In this document: one piece after another, positions 1-11,462 of the stretch
How the letters are laid out: the number at the start of each line of letters is the position of its first letter
Numbering within the stretch: the stretch's first letter is position 1
Origin: Scenedesmus sp. ARA3
Lineage: Eukaryota > Chlorophyta > Chlorophyceae > Sphaeropleales > Scenedesmaceae
Reading direction: 5' to 3'
Assembly (NCBI GenBank): GCA_004335835.1
Contig: RWJK01001488.1
Coordinates: 62,001 to 126,000, forward strand
Length of the DNA stretch: 64,000 nt
Program-made: the position numbers and the translations under genes
The notes under the pieces: model-generated
What the model was told of the DNA's origin: nothing
What the model saw: only the letters and a program-made list of their open reading frames with translations
Databases searched by the model: none

Positions 1-33
1 TATTGTCAGTACCCAATTATCGTCAATTTCTTA

Positions 34-537
34 TCACTGCACGGCAGGCCCTGAAACTTGATCAGATTTTGTATACATCCCACTAATAAACTGATAATGA
101 TTGAGAGCCGTTGGTCTACAACACAGGGGGTCTGCCACTGACCCCCCACCTGGGTGGTGACTCCATTCTGTGTCGTTGTCAATGTTGCTGGTGAAATCCA
201 CTTTTAATGGCTTTGATTGACTAAAGGAAGACACACTAGGTTTAGGCGCGACGGTAGTTCTCTGACCGCAATCAGGGTATAAATCTACATACCAGATACA
301 TTTTGCGCATGTGTTGCGCACCACAAGGGCCAGAGAGGGCCCCTGGAAGAAGGTGACGATGATTATGTACACAACCCTGTATAAAGAGAGTTGCCGGTTG
401 CATTCATTACAAGCATAGTCTCTGCCATATAATAAAAGTTGCCGAATGGATTCATTACATTCTCTGCCACTGGCACACGTTGGCAGAGTGTGAGCTGCTG
501 TGTCACTGGGCACCAGGCATACAGGCAGAATTCTCAA
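34..537 (-). other. unassigned open frame at the left edge
   Basis: A 167-codon open stretch on the minus strand begins at a TTG with no nearby ATG, so if real it is an internal exon or chance. It contains a diverged internal duplication (a segment ending in ARG-GLN-LEU-rich codons occurs twice around 370-470). I recognise no domain, signal peptide or family. The rest of 1-1065 holds nothing I can assign apart from the duplicated 3' end of the neighbouring U2AF65-like gene near 958-1009. Confidence 0.15.
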
Positions 538-957
538 GCACAGTCTTCAAGGCGTACGCGTGTACTTGTTACAGTTCATGAGTTGCTCCGTACAGACCAC
601 CACACCAGCTGTGATGCTAGCTCCACACCTCACCGTAAGGCTATACTTCAGGATGCAGTGCTGCTGCTCCTTGCAGCTAATGCAATTCAAGCGTGACACA
701 TCAAACAACATGTAGAGTCGTCAAACGGAGAGGCCAAACCTTCTGGGCCCCAGACCGGGTCTGTAGCACACCCAACATGACGTATCCAACAACGGCCCTT
801 CAGGCAGCAGCAACAGCTGCACTTCCAGGCAGCTCAATCACTGTCGCTTCGCCGGCATGACTCAACCCGCATCAATCAACAACACCATCCTCATCAACAA
901 CACACTGTCCGAGTGGTAGACCACAACCAAACCCTAACTTCAAACCCTCATTTAAAT

Positions 958-1123
958 CGTGACGCTGGCCGGGATGCTCTGGAAGCTGGGCAGGCTGATG
1001 TGGAAGGCCCTCCCGCCCAACCACTGTCCCATTCAAATCACCACCAAATTGCTTTCAAACCGCTTTCAAATTGTGACGCTGGCCGGGATGCTCTGGAAGC
1101 TGGGCAGGCTGATGTGGAAGGCC
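958..1123. repeat. duplicated 3' end of the U2AF65-like last exon
   Basis: About 50 nt encoding the last residues of the UHM exon (1073-1123) recur almost unchanged at 958-1009, about 115 bp downstream in the transcript sense. The copy lies beyond the stop codon at 1066, probably in the 3' UTR. Confidence 0.8.
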
Positions 1124-4100
1124 TGCACGATGTTTCCTGCAAACATGCGCCCCGCGATGGCGTCCTTGGCCTTCTGAGCTGAGGGCACGTCAGCAAACTG
1201 CACAAAGGCCTGCGGCAGCAGAAAGCAGCAAGCAGCAGCAATGACAGGATGTGATGGCACAGCAATAGCGCGGTGTATTACACAAAGGATGACTTGCCTT
1301 CCATACTCCTCGATGCCCATCAGCTGCAGCCTGGCCAGGCGGGTGCAATGGCACTTGCACAGAATGAAACACATGAACATCAAACAGCACATCGCCACAA
1401 AAAACCGCAGAAAGTAAGGTGTTACGTGACATACCTTGCCGTAGTGCTCCGTGCCCATCAGATGCGCGGCCTGGCCAGGCGGGGGCCGCGGCACCTTCAC
1501 ACCATAAAAGGCATCTTCACAATAAACACAAGAAATAACACAAGAGATAACATGTTACATGACATACCTTGCCGTAGTGCTCCGTGCCCATCAGCTGCGC
1601 GGCCTGGCCAGGCGGGGGCCGCGGCACCTTCACATCCAGCACCTGCCCATACTTGCTGGCCTCCTGGTGCAGGTCAGCTATGACCTGTCATTTTTAATGT
1701 TGTTACATTGTCATTTGGTGACAATCGCAGTTTTCGGCGCGGAGGGATGCCCGGTAGTCGGTAGGCAACGGAGGTTGTTGTGCAGCGGCAGCGGAGCAGC
1801 GGCAGGGTGCACGCGAAAAGCACGGGAGCAGCGCAGGCAGGCGCAGTCCAGCAGCAGGGCCGAGGCAGGGGCAGCGGCCGCAGGACAGGGCGGGGATCCA
1901 GGCAGCGGCGCGCATGCACATGCAAAAAAGGCGGGAAACGAGGCACACAAGGGTCAGGAGAGGCAGCGCGGCAGCGGCAGGCAGGCTGTGGCAGGGGCAG
2001 TGCAGCAAACGCAGTGCAGCAAACAGGCAGGCAGGGTATGCGGGCTGTTGCAGCACAAGACAGCAAGCAAAAAGAGAGGCAGGCAGGGGCAGTGCGACAG
2101 CACGTCACCACCAAGCCTTGGGAACTCAAAAATTCAATTCCTTTCCAACCCATTGTGGACATGCTGTTACTGGCTGCTGCTGCTGCTGCTGCTGCTGCAA
2201 GTAACAATGCCTGTGCACTTGACATGTGCAGCTGCAACAGCCAAATGCCTGCATGCACTGCTGAGTGTGCACCTGAACGTGCAGAATCATGCACACTGCG
2301 CTAGTAATGCAACAACACATAAAGCAGCAGGTGCATGACAACGCTGATGCGCATGCACAGCTAGCTGCAGCACACAACCACAGCAGCCAAACCGCCGCAG
2401 CCGTGACGCAAGCACCAGTGTCGTAGTGTGTGTGTGTCAGCAGCACGGCACAGCACAGCGTGCAGCACAGCAGGCAGCAGCAGCGCAGTGGCATGTGCAG
2501 GCAGGCAGCCGGGCAGGCAAACCCTGTGAGGCGCAAGTCCACACATGCAAAGCTGCAGCCTGACTACTGCTGCTTACAAACGATACAGCCAACATGAATT
2601 CTTCCAAGATGAAGAGGGTTAGCTGACTAACAAAGCAGCAGCTGCAAGTGAGCGTGATGCTGCGCGCCGCTGCTGCGCTATCAGAGATGCATACAAGTGT
2701 GCAGCAAGGCCAAAGCAGCACAGCCCCACACTGTTGCCGCACACCCAACAGCTGCACGCTCATTGCAGGACACACGCTCACAGCACATCGCCTTTTCACA
2801 TCACACTGTGCACACCATGCCTGCCGCTGCCTGCATCACCAACTCAATCTCTGGTTCACCTATCTTCATTCGAATCAAACCCACCTCTTTGTACTCCTCG
2901 TCGCTTGACAGCACGTCCCCGGTGACCATGCCAGTCACACATAGGAACGGTGTGGGAATCAGCAGAGCCATGGGGTCTGTCACACCGCCCGGCCCTGCTG
3001 CAGCAGCAGGCACCGCACCTGCGCTTGCAGGACCTTGGCCAAAGGCCCCGGGCGGCCCCGGGTATGCTGCCGGCTGACCTGGCATGCCCATCCCTGGAAG
3101 GCCCCCGCCCATCATCTGCAGGTGGCGGTCAAACAACAGCAGGCGTTACTTTGACCGAATGCACCTGGTATGCTGCTGGCTGACCTGGCATGCCCATCCC
3201 TGGCAGGCCTCCGCCCATCATCTGCAAGTGGCGGTCAAACAACAGCAGGCCTCAGTTTGACCAAAGGCCCCAGGCAGCCCCGGGTATGCTGCTGGCTGAC
3301 CTGGCATGCCCATCCCTGGAAGCCCTCCGCCCATCATCTGCAAGTGGCAGTCAAACAACAGCAGGCGTTAGTTTGACCAAAGGCCCCCGGCGGCCCTGGG
3401 TATGCTGCTGGCTGACCTGGCATGCCCATCCCTGGAAGGCCTCCGCCCATCATCTGCGTGTGGCGGTCAAACAACAGCGGTTGTTACTTTGACCAAAGGG
3501 TATGCTGCAGGCTGACCTGGCATGCCCATCCCTGGAAGGCCTCCGCCCAGCATCTGCAGGCGGCAGTCAAACAACAGCAGGCGTCAGTTTGACCAAAGGC
3601 CCCGGGTGGCCCAGGGTATGCTGCAGGCTGACCTGCCATGCCCATCCCTGGAAGGCCTCGCTCATCATCTGCGCGCGGTGGTCAAAGACCAGCACATGCA
3701 AGTTTGACCAGGGTTTGTCAGATGTTCGTCTGATGATTGACTGGGGTTCACTGCGGCAGCTGAGTGTCTACAGACAGCCTGCACGAAATTGCGCTGCCGA
3801 GTGTGCCGCAGAACTACATGAACGTAACACATGTGACTGTCCTTCTTAATATGTAACATGCTACTTTTCACGCACCGGCATCTCCACGTAGCTCGCGGGG
3901 CGCGCGATCTTCAGTGTGTTGCCCATCAGCGCGATCTGGCCGTTCAGCTGCAGCGCGGCTGTCGCGTACTCCGGCACGCGGAACTCCACAAAGGCAAAGC
4001 GGCCGTTCAGCGCCACCTGCAGGAGAACAAGTGCAGCAACAGCAGAAGCAGCAGTTTAATGTTGTGGGCAGGTTTGTGCGGGCAGGTTTCCACGCACATG

Positions 4101-7100
4101 CAGAGCTGCACAAGCCCAGCAGGCACCCAGGGCGCCACAAAGGCAGCTGCACAACAACAGAACTGACCGGGTCTTCAAGACACCACGCATCACAACAGCA
4201 CTAGACCAGGCCTGCTTGAACTTACCTTAATCACAGGCTCCTGGCCGGCCTGTCCCGCGCTGGGGAATGCAGCAATCAGCGCAGAGTGGAACACCTGGTA
4301 CAGGCTCTGCTCGCCCACACCCGGAGCCAGGTTGCCAACAAACAGCTCGCGCTGCGCCTTGAGCTGCTTATCCTGCAGGCGCGCATTCTGGCGCAAAAGC
4401 AGCAGCAGCAGCATGCGGTGCACAGCGTAAGAAAAATGAAAAGGCAGGTCGAGAGCTCGTGCTGCGCCTTGAGCTGCTTCTGCTGCAGGCGCGCGTTCTG
4501 GCGCGACGGCAGCAGCAGCAGCAGCGGCAGCAGCAGCGGCAGCAGCATGGGGTGCACAACGTCAAGACATGAAAATTTGACGTGTGAGGAGCTATTTTGA
4601 AAATGCGGCAGCTGCCCTGTCACACACCTGCTGGGCATACATGTACTTCTGCCCAACAGGCAAAGCAAGCAGCAAAGACAGCAGCAAACAGGCCGCAAAA
4701 GGTGACTGTACACAGCCGCTCACCCCGGTCTGCATCTTGCTGGCCTGCTCATGACTCAACACAGCACAGTAAAAGCACTTTGTCACATAAAATGATATCA
4801 TACAGTGTTATAGCTCGTGACTCACCCCGGTTTGCGTCTTGCTGGCCTTGCTCATGACCTGCTGCGCCTGCAGCACGGCTGCCTGCTGCTGCGCCATCAG
4901 CAGCTGCTGCTGCAGCAGCATCTGCTGCCGCATCACCAGTTGCGCTGCAGGCGGGAGCAGACACAAAGGCATGAAGGGCACAGCGTAAGGAACCACAGCA
5001 AGAATATGCTTAGCCTTGATGAAAGTGCAGCTTGGAATACGACAGGCACAGCAACAAGCATGAGACATCCAAGCGTGCGTGCTATGACCTTAGCCGTCAA
5101 CATAGGCGCGCCATGACACGTCACACTAGAAAAACATCTGCGCAAAGTCACACAGCATGGCGCTCGATGCTTACAATTGCGTTGAGAGGCGGTGTTCTCC
5201 AGGATGTACCCCAGAGTGGACTGTTGTTGCTGCACAGCGACTACAGCCCACTTTTGATACACGCTGGAGAAGACCGCCGCTCAACACAATTGAATACCAG
5301 TACAATAGATACGAATGCGAGACAGCTGCTTTACCTGCAGGCAAGCCCACGCCACTGCCAGCGCGTCACAGCAAAGTAACACACGTTCAAACGATACATA
5401 ACATAATGTGACAGCTGCCTCACGCGTGGCCGGGGCCATGCCACTCCTCTCAACAAGTAGCACGCATTGACGCTACATGACGCTACACAAGCTGTGTCAC
5501 AGCTGCCCAACCTGTTGCAGGATCCATGCCAGCAAGTGCTGGGTTCCCGCCTGGGGGTGCGGGGTAGCCCGAAGGTGGGGCAGCAGCAGCGGCGGCTGCT
5601 GCGCTGCGCTTGCGGCGCTCCTCCCTGCAAGAGCAAGCCAACACAACTGGCTGTTACACATCAGCTTGCAGCTGCATTCATGTACGTGCGGCACTGCAGG
5701 TAGCAGCACATGTCACAGCGACAGCAGTATCGACCGCAACTCTGACAGTGCGCATAACAGACAAATAAAACACGAGGCATGTCGCTGTTGTCGCCACTTT
5801 CGAAGCAGCTGCGCCTGCTGGAGCGGTGGCTGCAACACATCATGCCACATATTATGGAAGCCACGTAACATAGCATGACACACACAATAACACACCCCTG
5901 TCGCTGTCGTCGCCGTCCTCAAAGCAGCTGCGCCTGCTGGAGCGGTGGCAGCCACACTCCTCACAACATCATGCCACATGTTATAACAGTCACATAACAT
6001 ATAACATAACATAAATCACACACCTGTCGCTGTCGTCGCCGTCCTCGAAGCGGCTGCGCCTGCTGGAGCGGTGGCTCTTCTTGTCGTAGGGGCTCCTGCT
6101 CCTGCTGCGGCTCCTGCGCCTGTCGCGGCTGCGGCTGCGGGACCTGCCGCAAAGGCGAGATGGATAAAAAGGAGAGAAGGCGGCGCAGCGGCATGCGTTA
6201 GATGATTATGAGGCTTGAGCAGCAGCAACTGCATGCACCAACAGCATGCAGCGTAACTAACGTGCAGCCCTTTACCAGCAGCCGTGCAGTGAAGGGACGC
6301 AGCTATGACCCAAGGCATGATCTGCGTGCATCTTGGTGCCATCTGGGCAGCATACATGTATGCTTGCATGCATGCGGCTATGGTTGCTGCAGCAGTCACC
6401 TGCGGCGCCTGTCCCTGCTCCTGCTGCGGCTGCGCGCGCGGAAGTCCTTATCTCCCTCCCTGTCCCTGCGGCGCTCCCTGCTCCTGCAAGTGCAACAGCA
6501 GAACAGGGGCATAGCGCAGTGTTTAGCACAGCAGGAGAGATCAGAAAGTATACCAGCTGCTGGATCAGGGGGTGCTGCTGAATGCTCTCATTGTTGGCAC
6601 TCACTGCAGGATCAAAGGCCTGCATGAGCATCCATGCACAAGATTGCTGCACATGAACGTTGCTGAGTATAGCACCCGTAAACATGAAAGAAGAAGCACT
6701 GCCACAATGCCTCGGGATGCTGCTGGCTACTGCTGCTGCTCTCGCACGCCCGTACCTGCTGCGCTCCCTGCTGCGCTCCCTCTCCTTGGGGCGCTCGGGG
6801 CTCTTCTCCATGTGCTTCTCCTCCGCCTTTTCCTCGACTGCCTTTTCTTCCTCCTTCTCTGCTGCAGGCTCAGCTGCAGGCTCGGCAGCGGGCTGCTCCT
6901 TCTCCTGCTCAGCAGCAGCGGGCTGCTCAGCTGGGGCCTCTGCAGCATGCAAACAGCGAAGATCAAATGGGTGTTTTACTATTCCTTTACAGCGAACGCG
7001 ATCGAAGAGTCGAGGCAGTGACCAGGCAGGAAAGAGGCTGCCACGCACCAGCTGCGGTCTCTGCCACCTGTGGCGCCTCTGCAGCCTCCACGGGCTGCTC

Positions 7101-7112
7101 TGTATCAGTCAT
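1066..7112 (-). CDS. U2AF65: U2AF65-like pre-mRNA splicing factor, apparently lacking RRM2
   Basis: Nuclear protein that in known families recognises the polypyrimidine tract and recruits U2 snRNP. Twelve exons join in phase to a 499-aa protein: 7049-7112, 6756-6939, 6400-6483, 6024-6143, 5512-5624, 4826-4944, a 21-nt microexon 4628-4648, 4226-4387, 3876-4016, 2885-3115, 1568-1684, 1066-1209. The ATG is at 7112. Order: acidic Glu/Ala-rich N-terminus, Arg-Ser dipeptide region (RSRERRRDRE; RSRSPYDKKSHRSSRR), Gln-rich helix, RRM1 (RELFVGNL, then NGRFAFVEFR), a Met-Gly-Pro linker (MMGGGLPGMGMPGQ) and a C-terminal UHM (PFLCVTGMV, DEEYKE, SKYGQVLDV, FVQFADV, with the UHM-type GRMF motif). Canonical U2AF65 has a second RRM between RRM1 and the UHM; none is visible on this strand between 3115 and 3876. 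Several introns contain decayed copies of the adjoining exon edge. Family assignment is firm; the missing RRM2 needs cDNA support. Confidence 0.88.
1290..1627. repeat. three copies of the UHM exon 3' edge with donor site
   Basis: The end of exon 1568-1684 (the part encoding LMGTEHYGK and the gtatgt donor) is repeated at 1430-1496 and, more diverged, at 1290-1345. Both extra copies lie in the following intron in transcript orientation. The nearer copy retains a donor-like site. Confidence 0.8.
3060..3720. repeat. six tandem copies of the Met-Gly-Pro linker exon edge
   Basis: The minus-strand segment cag|ATGATGGGCGG..., which begins exon 2885-3115, is repeated six times, with starts of the shared core near 3074, 3180, 3297, 3413, 3512 and 3628 (period about 99-117 bp). 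Most copies keep an acceptor-like CAG followed by codons for MMGGGLPGMGMPGQ. They lie upstream of the exon in transcript sense and could be decayed copies or alternative acceptors/cassettes. Confidence 0.9.
4345..4503. repeat. two copies of the RRM1 exon start
   Basis: The start of exon 4226-4387 (NARLQDKQLKAQ) recurs at about 4452-4503 as NARLQQKQLKAQ, preceded by an acceptor-like GCCAG, in the upstream intron. Confidence 0.8.
4720..4863. repeat. two copies of the Gln-rich exon 3' edge
   Basis: The 3' edge of exon 4826-4944 (codons for SKTQTG plus gtgagt) is copied at about 4720-4752 as SKMQTG plus gtgagc, downstream in the transcript. Confidence 0.75.
5775..6080. repeat. three copies of the SR-domain exon 3' edge
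   Basis: The segment encoding HRSSRRSRFEDGDDSDR at the 3' edge of exon 6024-6143 recurs near 5898-5946 and 5778-5826. Each copy is followed by a GT-rich sequence, with Arg-to-Cys changes in the copies. Confidence 0.82.
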
Positions 7113-8118
7113 GAGATGCTGCACGCTTGATCAAGCGCTTGCCTGCTGCTTAAGCTGGTGTTGCACTCTGCCGAATTCACAGGGGACCTCACGTTGGACC
7201 CTTTGCGTCTGTAGAAAAGTGGTGACATAACAGTCATCGTACGCGCTGCTTAAACGAGGCTGTGAAACACCAGAGGGTACGCAGTTCCACCCTGAACCCG
7301 CCAGTGTCAGACTCATCACTCGGGTTGTGTAGTGAGAAAGCAGCCACATCTGGCAGCCATACAATAGTAATCCTTTTCATTTTCCACTTCGTCTCGCCAG
7401 CTCTGGGCTGCCATGTGCGCCTGTTGCTGCCAAAACAGCTGCCTTGCTCCAATTTGAAATCCTGGCCACCTTGAGATGCTACAGGCCTGTAACAGGACCA
7501 TTTCGTACATGCAAGTACCGCATGGCTGTTCAACAAAACATAAAACACCTTACATCCTCGCACAACACACATGGAGGTGCCACTAGCACCCGTGCCAGTG
7601 CTTGCTGACACTTCCAGCCGCGCGCCGTCCAACACCCAAGAACACCATGTACATGCATTGAGCAGCAGCACAACCTGTTCAAAAACTGCAGTCTGCCTTC
7701 ATGCACCAATTCGAGGACAACAAGGCACATCATGATCAACAAAGCACGCGATCGAAGAACTGAGTGTCAGAGGATCAGGAGCAACCACCTCTGAAGGTCA
7801 ACATGAGTTCCATTCAAATGGCAACCTGACAAATTAATCAAAGCAGCGCTTCTCGACGCTGACATGTCACACGCTGTCATATGTTATCAACTACAAACCA
7901 ACCACGTTGTAAGGGCATTCACCAGCTACGTATATACAACTGCCAGCTATATGACACTGCCCCTGCCAGCCCACACAGCGCCCTGTGATATACTCAACCC
8001 CCACCATTGACCCTGCACCTAGCGCTGCTGCTGCGCCTACCTCAGGCGCCTGCTGCCGTCATCGCCGCAGCCCCTCCGCTGCAGCAGCTGCCTGCCATAC
8101 GGACAATGGCCGCCGCCT

Positions 8119-8156
<38 letters not shown>

Positions 8157-8658
8157 TTCTTGCCGCAGTGACTCTGCAGCAGCTGCCCGAGATACGACCA
8201 GCGACCGCAGCCTGCTGCTGCTGCTGCAAGTGTGAAGCAGCCTCGTCAGCGTCGTCGCCCATAGCCGCCGCCCCACGCCCGTGCAGCACCAGCCCTGCAG
8301 CAGGAGCAGTGCACAGCCAAGTTTCGTTAACCATCGATCCTAGTGGGATGCAACATTTTGACGCCCACGTCGGTCCACTACTTACATGTACAGTGCAACT
8401 TCTCTGTCAAAAGCTGATGCTGGGTGTACTGTGTGTCTGTGCAGTGGCATTGCGTGCAGTCTGTCCTGTACGGCTGCAGATGCTGCAACCGCTGCAGTCC
8501 TGCAAGCTATTCTGCAAAGGCTGCATTGCAAAGGCTGCATTGCGATTCTGATAGGACTCCACTGACGACCAGGCTGCCGAGATTCAAACTGCTGCAAAGC
8601 GAAGAGTATACTATGTTCACAGCATAAGCCATAGGTCGTTCTAGAGTCTGTATTCACG
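7113..8658. other. intergenic region between two minus-strand genes
   Basis: It should hold the 5' flank of the U2AF65-like gene and the 3' UTR of the SWIM/RING gene. Open frames here are short or made of translated CTG tracts (8122-8156). I find no coherent domain or splice-consistent exon set. A minus-strand TGTAA (plus-strand TTACA near 8383), a chlorophyte-type polyadenylation signal, lies about 275 nt beyond the SWIM gene stop. Confidence 0.5.
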
Positions 8659-9321
8659 CTACAGTGTACCCTCTGCGCCCTGAACCCTGGAAACACAGCC
8701 CCACCTGCTGCCGCCGTAGCCCTGGTGGAAGGAGATCCAGTGCGCATTCTCGCCATACAGCTGCTCCAGATTGGAGCCGCCCTGCAGTAGCAGCAGCAGC
8801 ATGGGCGCAGCAATCAGACAAACCAGCTTGCAGGCACATGCTACCTGGGCTGCCGAATGTCTGCAGCGCTGCAGCGTCCGTACAGCTGCTCCAGGTTGGA
8901 GCCACCTTGCGTGAGAGATAGATAGCAACAGCGGCAGCTTGGTGAAAACCTTCTCTTACATGCTTTGATCCAAGCGTCCAGCTTGCAGTCACCTTGTACC
9001 TAAAACGCTGTGAAACAAAGCGCCACGGTTTTGCAGCAGTCACGTCACCACAGCAGCACACACAACACACAGCAGATCCAGCTGTGAGTTGCATAGCCAG
9101 CTGCGACGCAATGACATGGCCAGCATCATGACAGCTGCTGTGGCGTGGCTGTTGCTGACAGAGAGATCACAGTCAGTTGCATGCAAGCAGGCTATTGACA
9201 CAGCCAACTACGTTGGTGTAAACACGTCGGCGTTGAGGAACGCTCGGGTGTTGTGCCCACCTGGTGTGCTGCGCTCTGTGAGGCCAGGTTGAGGTAGCCG
9301 CCGGGGGAAGTGGCAGCACCT

Positions 9322-9392
<71 letters not shown>

Positions 9393-9771
9393 AGGAGCAG
9401 CAGCAGCAGCAGCAGCAAAAGCACAGCAGCAAGACAAAATGTGAGGGGAGTGGCCAGGTTGACACCAGCCAAATCAGCCATGACAGCACACCTGCCGCAG
9501 CACTCCCCGCGCTGTCGTGCCAGGGCGCCCTGCACAGCACGCACACGAAACCTTCGTTCCAATGCAGGGCTGTGCTGCTTGTAACACCATACCAGTCCTG
9601 ATCACACACCTGCCGCAGCGCCAGCGCCGCTGTCGTGCCACGGCGCCCTGCACAGCACGCACGTGACGCCCTCTGCATTGCGGCGCTTGGTGTCTGCCCA
9701 CTTTGCCCAGCAGCCCTTGTGGATGTTATTGCCGCAGGTCTCACACCACACCAGCGGCTCGCCACCCTCCT

Positions 9772-9823
<52 letters not shown>

Positions 9824-9881
9824 NNNNNNNNNNNNNNNNNNNNNNNNNNNNNNNNNNNNNNNNNNNNNNNNNNACCCTCCT

Positions 9882-9937
<56 letters not shown>

Positions 9938-10471
9938 CACAGCAGGAGGCACGCAGCAGTCAGTAAGCTGCTGATCAAATAGGCGCTGCTGCTGTCTCAC
10001 AGCAAATGACCCTCACGCGATGCAGGTTGTCGCTGAGTTGACCAGGAATCATCGCGACAGCAACAACTCTGTGTCAAAGCGACATTGCAGATCAAATGGG
10101 CCAACTCAATTCTGCTCGATCGCCATCTCACCTTGAGCTCCTCGTAGCAGATGGGGCACTCCGCACCATCCACTGGCTTGCGCCTGCCGTCAGCTGCTGC
10201 CGCTGCTGCCGGCTGCTCGTCACCCTCGCCGGCTGCTGCTGCGTAGGCCTGGCGCACCTGCAGGCAAAGGCAGCAGCAACACACTCAATACCACGGGTGG
10301 GCGGGTGACCTTGTGCATTGCATTGATGTCTGCTAGACGATTGCCCCTGGATCCACAGCAAGGCTGGCATGGCAACCACTCTGCAGGCATCTTGTGATGC
10401 GTTGCAGGGATGGCCACACGGCCGACAACCGTGTTGAAGTGCGTGCCACTCCCCAATAAGTCGCTGGCTTG

Positions 10472-10510
<39 letters not shown>

Positions 10511-11370
10511 CTGTCTCACCCGCTGGTCAGCCAGCACACCAGCCAGGTGGTCTGAGCTCTGAGAGTGAGCACCAGACAGCACCTCCTCCACCTGCAGCAG
10601 CAGCAGCAGCACCACAAACGCAGCATACCATTGGCTAAGCCTAAGTTTGTTGTGTCGCAAGTGAGCACGCGCCAGAACCTTCTTAGGAACTCGCAGCATG
10701 GCTAAGGTTTGGGGTTTGTTTTCGTTTCGCACCTCTATTGTGAGCAGCGCGCGCTGCCCACAGAAGTGTGTTGTTTGTGGCCAGCTTGAGAATAACAATG
10801 CATGCCTGACTACAGCATACAGTTTGACCTGTTCAACTGGGCCGCACCTCTTTTGTGAGCAGCGCGCGCTGCCACACCAGCGGATTGTTTTGTGGCCAGC
10901 TTGAGCACAACAGTACATGCCTGACTACAGTACACAGTAGTTTGACCTGGTCAACTGCGCCGCACCTCTTTTGTGAGCAGCGCGCGCTGCCACACCAGCG
11001 GGTTGTTTGTGGCCAGCTTGAGCACGCGCAGCATCACAAACAGGATGTGCTTGCACAGGTTGCCCTTGGCGTGGTCGGGGCAGCTGCAGTGCGGCTGGCG
11101 GCTGATGGTCACGTCGTACACTGCAGAGTGTGAAAAATTAGACGAGAGTGCGTAAAAAGCAATAGTACTTTCAGGGGACATATGAAAGGAGCTGTGACTA
11201 GCAGGCATGCATGCACAGACATGCACAAAGTGCAGCATGCCACTGCAGTGCTGCTGCTGTGCATATTAGCTGCAGTGCTGCTGCTGTGCATATTAGCCGC
11301 ACCACATCAAGCTGCTGTCAACTGCTGGCACATACAGCACGTGCACACTAACGTTTTATTGTCACAGTTG

Positions 11371-11407
<37 letters not shown>

Positions 11408-11431
11408 AATCAATGCTACCGCCGCCGCCGC

Positions 11432-11462
<31 letters not shown>

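Noticed and set aside
913..1182. Plus-strand frame with a repeated DAGRDALEAGQADVEG peptide
   Set aside because: It is the antisense of the duplicated last-exon end of the U2AF65-like gene.
7234..7671. Minus-strand open frames upstream of the U2AF65-like gene
   Set aside because: No recognisable domain and no phase-consistent exons; more likely 5' flank or UTR.
9208..9978. Long polyLeu/polyCys/polySer open frames
   Set aside because: They are translations of CAG/CTG tracts and the N gap, not supported by splice or domain evidence; the real exons there are 9610-9769 and 9261-9319.
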